Shown here piece by piece: positions 58,368 to 64,000 of a stretch of DNA of 64,000 bases. The DNA is from Ramlibacter lithotrophicus (GTDB taxonomy: Bacteria > Pseudomonadota > Gammaproteobacteria > Burkholderiales > Burkholderiaceae_C). Numbering within the stretch: the stretch's first letter is position 1; every line of letters begins with the position of its first letter. Below the pieces are notes generated by a model. That model made no database searches, was not told the DNA's origin, and saw only the letters and a program-made list of their open reading frames with translations. The DNA is taken from NCBI RefSeq assembly GCF_012184415.1, contig NZ_VTOX01000002.1, positions 496,001 through 560,000 of the forward strand. Reading direction: 5' to 3'. The position numbers were made by a program, and so were the translations under genes.

Positions 58368-59621
58368 TTGAAGATCTTCTACGGCTGGCGCATCGCCGCG
58401 GCGGGCGCGGGCCTCCAGTTCCTCCATGCCGGCCTGCTGCTGCAGGCCTTCGGCGCCTACGTCGCCGTGCTGTCGCAGGAGCTCGGATGGAGCAAGACGG
58501 CACTGTCCGGCGGGGCGGCCCTGCAGTCCATCGAAGGCGCGCTGCTCGGACCGGCGCTCGGCTGGATGATCGACCGCTTCGGCCCGCGGGCGATGGTGCA
58601 GACCGGCATCGTGGCGTTCGGGCTCGGCTTCATGGCGTTGAGCCAGATCGACAGCATCGGCGGCTTCTACGCCGCGGTGCTGTTGATCGCCCTGGGCGCC
58701 AGCCTGTGCGGCTACTTCCCGCTGTCGGTCACGCTGGTGCACTGGTTCGAGCGGCGCCGCGCGCGGTCACTGTCGCTCATGGGCCTGGGTTTCGCCGCGG
58801 GCGGCTTCGTGGTGCCGCTGGTGGGCTGGGCGATGCAGAGCCACGGCTGGCGCGTGACGGCCTTCGCCTCGGGCGTCATTGCCATCGTGGTCGGCTGGCC
58901 GCTGGCCCGGGTGATCCGGGGCTATCCGCAGGACGTTGGCGAAACGATAGACGGCGCGCCGGCGGCCCGCGCCGAGCCGGATGCCTCGTCCGACGAGCCG
59001 CTGCCGCGCGAATTCACGGCGCTGGAAGCCCTGCGCACCCGCGCCTTCTGGCTGCTGGGGCTGGGCCACGGGCTGGCGCTGCTGGTGGTGACGGCGGTGA
59101 ACGTGCACGCCATTTCGCACATGAAGGAAGGGCTGGGCTACTCGCTGCCCCAGGCCTCGTTCGTCATCACGGTGATGACGCTGGCGCAAATGGCCGGCAT
59201 GTTGCTGGGCGCGGCGATCGGCGACCGCGTCGACAAGCGCCGCGCGTCCGCCGCCTGCATGTTGATGCATGCCGTCGGCCTGTTGCTGCTGACGTACGGC
59301 ACCCACCCGGCGATGATCGGCGGCTTTGCCATCCTGCACGGCGTGGCATGGGGCCTGCGCGGGCCGTTCATGCAGGCGATCCGCGCCGACTATTTCGGGC
59401 TGCAGGCGATCGGGATGATCATGGGGCTGTCGGCGTTCATCATCGCGATCGGCCAGGTCGGCGGCCCGATGATCGCCGGCGCCCTCGCCGACCTCAGCGG
59501 CAACTACCGAAGCGGCTTCACGGTGCTGGCACTGATCGCCGGCTCGGGCTCGCTGCTGTTCCTGCTGGCCAGGAAACCGCACCTCGGGGCTGCACCCGTT
59601 GCGCCGCGCGCGCCGTCTTGA
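58368..59621 (+). CDS. MFS transporter, OFA/monocarboxylate-like
   Basis: A 417-residue MFS permease with twelve helices: first half KIFYGWRIAAAGAGLQFLHAG and GPALGWMIDRFGPRAMVQ (motif A); second half LGAAIGDRVDKRRASAAC. The helix-1 opening resembles oxalate/formate or monocarboxylate transporters. A large central loop around residues 195-215 is charged. The start is TTG 58368. Paired with the fsr-like gene in one direction; penicillin acylase lies opposite, 15 bases away. Confidence 0.82.
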   Translation: MKIFYGWRIAAAGAGLQFLHAGLLLQAFGAYVAVLSQELGWSKTALSGGAALQSIEGALLGPALGWMIDRFGPRAMVQTGIVAFGLGFMALSQIDSIGGFYAAVLLIALGASLCGYFPLSVTLVHWFERRRARSLSLMGLGFAAGGFVVPLVGWAMQSHGWRVTAFASGVIAIVVGWPLARVIRGYPQDVGETIDGAPAARAEPDASSDEPLPREFTALEALRTRAFWLLGLGHGLALLVVTAVNVHAISHMKEGLGYSLPQASFVITVMTLAQMAGMLLGAAIGDRVDKRRASAACMLMHAVGLLLLTYGTHPAMIGGFAILHGVAWGLRGPFMQAIRADYFGLQAIGMIMGLSAFIIAIGQVGGPMIAGALADLSGNYRSGFTVLALIAGSGSLLFLLARKPHLGAAPVAPRAPS

Positions 59622-59636
59622 ACGGCGCCGGGTCCT

Positions 59637-62108
59637 TCAGGGCACCAACCGCGCCTGGTGCACCCAGCGGTCCGGCTGCAGCCGCAACGGCCGGTAGGCC
59701 ACGGCCGCCCACTCCGCGCTCATGTCGCGGTACCTCGGGCTGAACACGAGTCCGCTCTGGCCCGTCTGGTAGATGAACACCGACGCTTCCGGATCGGCCA
59801 GGTCGTAGATCGCGCGCAGGCTGGCCGCGTGCCGGTTGGCGAACGGATTGCGCCGGTCGTTGGCCCAGTACTGCCCCACGTTCACGGTCCAGTTGTCGCC
59901 GCCGGTGGGCACCGCCACGTCGAAGAAGCGGGCCAGCGCGGCGACGTTGCCCAGCGGCCGGTGCGTCGACTGCGCCGGATGCGACTCGCCCCAGCGCCAG
60001 GCGGCCGGGTCGCGGCCCTGCTGCGCCGCGATGCGCTGGAGGGCGCGCTCCAGAGCGAGCGCCGATTGCTGCGCGCAGCCGGCCGCGCCGCACCACGCGG
60101 CAGCGGCCTGCGCGTCGCCGAGGATCGCCTCGAGCCCGGGGCGGAACGAACGCTTGCCGTACAGCGCCTCGAATCGCTCCTGCCCGAGGCGCGGCGCGAT
60201 CACGCCCCGCGTGAGCTCGTCGGCCCACACCGCGACGATGAGCGGCGCCGCGCGATCGGCATCCATGCGGCCGTCGAAATCGCGCACCTGGGCCAGCGCC
60301 GCAGCCGCCAGTGGATGCTCGCTGCGCGTGCCTTGCAGCAGCGGCAGCAGGTGCAGGGCCGCGCGGGACACGAGGTCGCCCTGCACCTCCCTGACGCTGC
60401 TCGCGGTGTGCTTCGGACGCGCCGCCAGGAGCGTCTCGATGCGCTCGAAGCGTTCCGGCGTATGCCAGTCGCCGCCCAGAAAATGCGGATAGCCGGCCGG
60501 CAGGATGCGCTGGTTGGCCGTCGCGTGCCAGCCCTTGGCGGCGATGGCGGCGTGGTCGACCCGCGGGTTCTCGTCGTTGGCCAGTTCGCCGATCCAGTCG
60601 TAGCGGCGGTCCCAGCCGGGTGCCGGCGCCACCCCGCGCAGATCGTTGCCCGACGCGCGCCGCGGGGCGCGGCCGATGGCCTGATACGCCGTTCGGCCCT
60701 GCGTGTCGGCGGCCACCAGGCTCTGCATCGGCGAGTGGTAGCCGGCGAACGCGGCGAGCAACTCGTCGACGGTCTGGGCGGCGTTGGACCGCATGCCGGC
60801 CAGCACCGTCTGGTTGCCGGCATCCAGGGCGGCCCAGCGCAACGCCAGCACAAAGCGGCTGGTGTCGAGCACGCGGCCATGGCTGGCCTGCACGTCGCTC
60901 AGCACCGGGCCGTGCCGGGTGCTGCGCACGACGATCCTCTGGTCGGGCTGGCCCTTGACCTTGAGCACCTCTTCGCGCCGCGCGAAATCGGCCCAGCCGT
61001 CGGGCTTACGGTACTGCGCCGGATTGGCCGGGTTGATCTGCTCCAGGTACAGGTCCTGCACGTCCGGCCCCAGGTTGGTGAAGCCCCAGGCGACGCCGGC
61101 CGTGCGCCCGAGGACCACCGACGGCAGTCCGGGCAAGGTGGCGCCGATCACGTCCAGCGGCTTGCCGCCGGGTCCCGCCGGCGCCTGCAGGCGCGCGAAG
61201 TACCAGATCGCGGGGGCGCCGAGCCCCAGATGCGGATCGTTGGCCAGGAGCGGCTTGCCCGATTCGGTGCGGCTGCCGGCCAGCACCCAGTTGTTGGAGC
61301 CCTTGCCCAGCGGGTCGCCGAGGCCGCGGGCCCAGTCGTTGATGGCGTCGGCGTCGGCCAGCGCGAGGCGGGGTTGCTGGTGCCCCTGCTGGCTCGTCGT
61401 GCGCGCCGGCGCCTCGCCCTCGCGGTAGACGCCCAGCCCGCGGTACAGGGCGGCGAGGTCGACGTCCGTTGCCGGACGCTCGCCCGGATACGGCGGCAGC
61501 AGCTGCCACAGGGCACGCGTCTCCAGGCGCTGCACCGCCGACAGGCGGGCGAACTCGTTGCCCCAGTTGCCGCCGAGGTCCAGCGCCATCATCAGCGCCC
61601 AGCCCATGCTGTCCTGCGGCTGCCACTCGCCGGGGCTGGTGCGCAGGATGTGGAACTCGGGCGGCAGCGCCTGGCCGCCTTCGGCATGGAAGGCGTTGAT
61701 GCCGCGGGCATAGGCCTGCAGCAGCAGCTTCGCATCCGCCGGCAGGCGCTCCCACTGCGCCTGCGCCGCATGCCGGATGCCGAGGGTGCGCATCAGCTTG
61801 TCGGTCTCCAGGGTCGCCGGCCCCAGCACCTCGCTCAGTTCGCCGCGCAGCAGCCGGCGGTTGAATTCGAGTTGCCAGCCGCGCTCCTGGGCATGCACCC
61901 AGCCGATCGCGAACGAGGCATCGGCGAGGCTGGACGCCTGGATGTGGGTTACGTCGCTGGCGTCGCGCCGGACGTGGACGGGCGCGCCCAGGCCGGTCGC
62001 GCGCATCTCGCCGTCCAGTTGCGGAAAGCTGCGCCAGACGTACCAGGCGGCGGCCAGGACCAGCAGCAGCAGGAGGGCGGAAAGGACGGCCAGCGATTTG
62101 CGAAGCAT
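59637..62108 (-). CDS. Penicillin acylase family N-terminal nucleophile hydrolase
   Basis: An 823-residue periplasmic Ntn hydrolase made as a single precursor that self-cleaves. Residues 1-27 form a signal anchor. The new N-terminal serine of the beta chain is S271 in LGKGSNNWVLAGSRTESG; LLANDPHLGL follows, as in penicillin G and acyl-homoserine-lactone acylases. Its substrate may be beta-lactam amides, AHL signals or other amides; PvdQ-like AHL acylase activity is possible but not shown. ATG at 62108 excludes an upstream unrelated extension. 70 bases from the end of dnaE2. Confidence 0.88.
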   Translation of the reverse strand: MLRKSLAVLSALLLLLVLAAAWYVWRSFPQLDGEMRATGLGAPVHVRRDASDVTHIQASSLADASFAIGWVHAQERGWQLEFNRRLLRGELSEVLGPATLETDKLMRTLGIRHAAQAQWERLPADAKLLLQAYARGINAFHAEGGQALPPEFHILRTSPGEWQPQDSMGWALMMALDLGGNWGNEFARLSAVQRLETRALWQLLPPYPGERPATDVDLAALYRGLGVYREGEAPARTTSQQGHQQPRLALADADAINDWARGLGDPLGKGSNNWVLAGSRTESGKPLLANDPHLGLGAPAIWYFARLQAPAGPGGKPLDVIGATLPGLPSVVLGRTAGVAWGFTNLGPDVQDLYLEQINPANPAQYRKPDGWADFARREEVLKVKGQPDQRIVVRSTRHGPVLSDVQASHGRVLDTSRFVLALRWAALDAGNQTVLAGMRSNAAQTVDELLAAFAGYHSPMQSLVAADTQGRTAYQAIGRAPRRASGNDLRGVAPAPGWDRRYDWIGELANDENPRVDHAAIAAKGWHATANQRILPAGYPHFLGGDWHTPERFERIETLLAARPKHTASSVREVQGDLVSRAALHLLPLLQGTRSEHPLAAAALAQVRDFDGRMDADRAAPLIVAVWADELTRGVIAPRLGQERFEALYGKRSFRPGLEAILGDAQAAAAWCGAAGCAQQSALALERALQRIAAQQGRDPAAWRWGESHPAQSTHRPLGNVAALARFFDVAVPTGGDNWTVNVGQYWANDRRNPFANRHAASLRAIYDLADPEASVFIYQTGQSGLVFSPRYRDMSAEWAAVAYRPLRLQPDRWVHQARLVP

Positions 62109-62178
62109 CGTGCTCGGGTGTGTCGGCGGCGCGGCAGGCGCCAATCGCACGATGGTACGCGGCGATCGGCCGCGGCGG

Positions 62179-64000
62179 TCAATGGAAATCCCTGCTGCTG
62201 TTCGGCCCCCGTCCCAGCCGCCCCAGCAGCGGCGTGAGGTCCCGCAGCCGGTGCGCCACGAGGTTGCGCACCTGGCCGCCGCTGTCCGCATCGCGCTGCC
62301 AGATGCCCTCGACCGCCAGCAACCGGGACTTGAGCACTTCGTCGCGCTGCTGCTCGCGCAGCGACTTCCAGACGATGACGTTGACGGGACCGGTCTCGTC
62401 TTCGAGCGTGATGAAGATGGTGCCGTGGGCGGTGTGCGGCTGCTGCCGGACGGTGACGATGCCGCACGCGCGAACCTTGCGGCCATTGGGCACGCCGTGC
62501 AGTTCGCCGGCGGTCTGCAGCTTCATCCGTGCCAGCCGGGGACGCAGCAAGGCCAGCGGATGGCGGCGCAGCGTGAGGCCCAGCGAGGCGTAGTCGAAGA
62601 CGATCTCCTCGCCTTCGGGCGCGTGCGGCAGCGCCAGCGTCGCCTCGTTGAGCGGCGCATCGCGCAGCATCCGCGTCGGACGCAGGAAAGCCTTGGCATC
62701 CCAGACCTGCTGGCGCCGGTGGCCGGACAGCGAACGCAAGGCGTCTCCCGCTGCGAGCGCATCGAGATCCCTGGCGTCGAGCTGCGCGCGCAGCGCCATG
62801 TCCTCGGTGCTGGCGAACACCGCCTCTTTCCTGGCCTGCATCACGCGTTCGGCGCCTTTTTGCGCCAGGCCGGCGACCAGGCGCAGGCCGAGCCGGACGG
62901 CGGGGCGCGAACAATTGGAATCTGACCCCGATTGAAGGGTGCAGTCCCACTCGCTTTCCGACACGTCGGGCGGCAGCACCTGCACGCCGTGCCGCCTGGC
63001 GTCCTGCACCAGTTGCGAGGGCGAATAAAACCCCATCGGCTGCGAGTTGAGCATGGCGGCGAGGAAGCATTCCGGTTCGTGGCATTTCAGCCAGCTGCTG
63101 TCGTAGGCGAGCAGCGCGAAGCTCGCGGCATGGCTTTCCGGGAAGCCGTATTCGCCGAAGCCCAGGATCTGCTTGAAGATGTTCTGCGCGAATTCCTGGC
63201 GGTAGCCGTTCCTGCGCATGCCTTCCATCAGCCGGTCCTGGAACTGGTGCACGCCGCCGCGGCGCTTCCAGGCGGCCATCGAACGGCGCAGGCGGTCGGC
63301 TTCTTCCGCCGAGAAGCCGGCGGCGATCATCGCGATCTGCATCACCTGCTCCTGGAAGATCGGCACGCCCAGGGTGCGCTCCAGCGCCGGCTTGAGCGCA
63401 TCGTTCTCGTATTCGATCTTCCCGCCGTTGCGCACCCGCTCCCGGCTCTTCAGGTACGGGTGGATCATCCCGCCCTGGATCGGTCCGGGCCGCACGATCG
63501 CGACCTCGATCACCAGGTCGTAGAAGCGGCGCGGCTGAAGCCGCGGCAGCATCGACATCTGGGCCCGGCTCTCGATCTGGAACACGCCCACCGTGTCGGC
63601 GCGGCAGATCATGTCGTAGGTGGCCTGGTCGCGATCCTCGATGTCCTGCAAGGCGAACGGGCGGCCGCGCCGCCGGCTGACGAAGTCGAGGCAGCGGCGC
63701 AAGGCGGTGAGCATCCCCAGCGCGAGCACGTCGACCTTGAGCAGGCCCATGTCGTCGAGATCGTCCTTGTCCCACTGGATGATCGAGCGATCCGGCATGG
63801 CGGCGTTTTCCACCGGCACCAGCCGGGTGAGCTTGCCTTGCGTGAGCACGAAGCCGCCGACGTGCTGGCTCAGGTGGCGCGGAAAGCCGCGCAGCGTCAT
63901 GGTCAGTTCCAGCCACTGGCGCATGCGCAGCGAATCGACCTCGACGCCGGCCTCGGCGGCCCGCTCGCACAGCCGCTGCACCTGCAGCCCGTCCTCGTCG
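62179..64000 (-). CDS. dnaE2: Error-prone DNA polymerase DnaE2 (ImuC), 5' end outside window
   Basis: About 606 C-terminal codons are present; the gene enters from the right edge. The visible part spans the end of the palm through the fingers (LSQHVGGFVLTQGKLTRLVPVENAAM, seen as LSQHVGGFVLTQGKL), QEQVMQIAMIAAGFS and SHAASFALLAYDSSWLKCHEPECFLAAMLNSQP, to the OB domain and the DnaE2-type tail (TVRQQPHTAHGTIFITLEDETGPVNVIVW, seen as RQQPHTAHGTIFITLEDE). DnaE2 with ImuA/ImuB carries out SOS mutagenesis. An unusual short segment (62911-62935) interrupts residues following WDCTLQ. imuA/imuB would be expected to the right. Confidence 0.93.
   Translation of the reverse strand, partial: DEDGLQVQRLCERAAEAGVEVDSLRMRQWLELTMTLRGFPRHLSQHVGGFVLTQGKLTRLVPVENAAMPDRSIIQWDKDDLDDMGLLKVDVLALGMLTALRRCLDFVSRRRGRPFALQDIEDRDQATYDMICRADTVGVFQIESRAQMSMLPRLQPRRFYDLVIEVAIVRPGPIQGGMIHPYLKSRERVRNGGKIEYENDALKPALERTLGVPIFQEQVMQIAMIAAGFSAEEADRLRRSMAAWKRRGGVHQFQDRLMEGMRRNGYRQEFAQNIFKQILGFGEYGFPESHAASFALLAYDSSWLKCHEPECFLAAMLNSQPMGFYSPSQLVQDARRHGVQVLPPDVSESEWDCTLQSGSDSNCSRPAVRLGLRLVAGLAQKGAERVMQARKEAVFASTEDMALRAQLDARDLDALAAGDALRSLSGHRRQQVWDAKAFLRPTRMLRDAPLNEATLALPHAPEGEEIVFDYASLGLTLRRHPLALLRPRLARMKLQTAGELHGVPNGRKVRACGIVTVRQQPHTAHGTIFITLEDETGPVNVIVWKSLREQQRDEVLKSRLLAVEGIWQRDADSGGQVRNLVAHRLRDLTPLLGRLGRGPNSSRDFH
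62911..62935. repeat. Short repeat-like insertion inside dnaE2
   Basis: On the plus strand the stretch reads CAATTGGAATCTGACCCCGA, adding residues QSGSDSNCS in frame between conserved WDCTL and RPAVRLGL. The motif GGGGTCAGATTCCAATT resembles a sequence I remember as common near REP-associated transposase genes, but I cannot check this. Protein homologues vary here, so insertion is an inference. Confidence 0.4.

Overview
The window is about 68-70 % G+C by eye, with very tight gene packing, many 1-4 base stop/start overlaps and GTG/TTG starts. Protein content points to a betaproteobacterium of the order Burkholderiales, most likely family Comamonadaceae (Ramlibacter/Variovorax-like). Supporting features are a DUF4148 protein, a ybgC-tolQRA block, a RibB protein with a dead GTP-cyclohydrolase half, a TAXI-type fused TRAP transporter, DnaE2, and the orders cysS/TPR/cyclophilins/lpxH and glyA-nrdR. 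The family-level placement is an inference from gene content; no database search was made.

Layout. 1-917: tail of a sensor histidine kinase followed by an Hsp15-like S4 protein. 927-5922: leftward operon of a class III aminotransferase, a TAXI binding protein and a fused TRAP permease, with a terminator between the last two. 6149-7858: a tiny secreted protein, an MFS transporter and a DUF2061 protein. 7981-13541: leftward housekeeping run cysS, AlkA-like glycosylase, accA, tilS, lysC, tRNA-Ser(GCT). 13700-17151: rightward TPR protein, two cyclophilins, lpxH and an MtfA-like peptidase, facing a large DUF349 protein (17129-19849). 19883-20715: the longest gene-free stretch, with a candidate structured RNA on the minus strand and a clear sigma70 promoter for a lytic transglycosylase. 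21541-23457: a ZTP riboswitch in front of glyA-nrdR. 23454-23729: a non-coding 276 bp element bounded by 34 bp inverted repeats. 23726-30968: leftward minor-pilin operon pilE-V-W-X-Y1-fimT-fimT. 31101-35055: ribD-ribE-ribB(X)-ribH-nusB, continuing into an aminotransferase and ybgC-tolQRA up to 38769. 38875-42333: dnaE, facing away from trhO. 43123-46810: a pirin/flavodoxin/DoxX/pirin operon divergent from a LysR regulator. 46807-49499: renalase-like oxidoreductase, gluQ, trmB. 49536-52160: alaS, divergent from gabD. 53970-54785: MscS-like protein. 54907-56349: tRNA-Gly(CCC) followed by decayed remnants of an hsdR gene and a fic gene, apparently the scar of an old island. 56532-62108: DUF4148 protein, Fsr-like and second MFS transporters, penicillin acylase. 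62179-64000: C-terminal two thirds of the error-prone polymerase dnaE2.

Most of the window is conserved core genome. The parts that deserve attention are the inverted-repeat element between nrdR and the pilin operon, the structured RNA candidate near 20.1 kb, the tRNA-Gly island scar, and a repeat-like insertion inside dnaE2. I saw no CRISPR array, prophage, intact insertion sequence, or convincing new multi-gene system.
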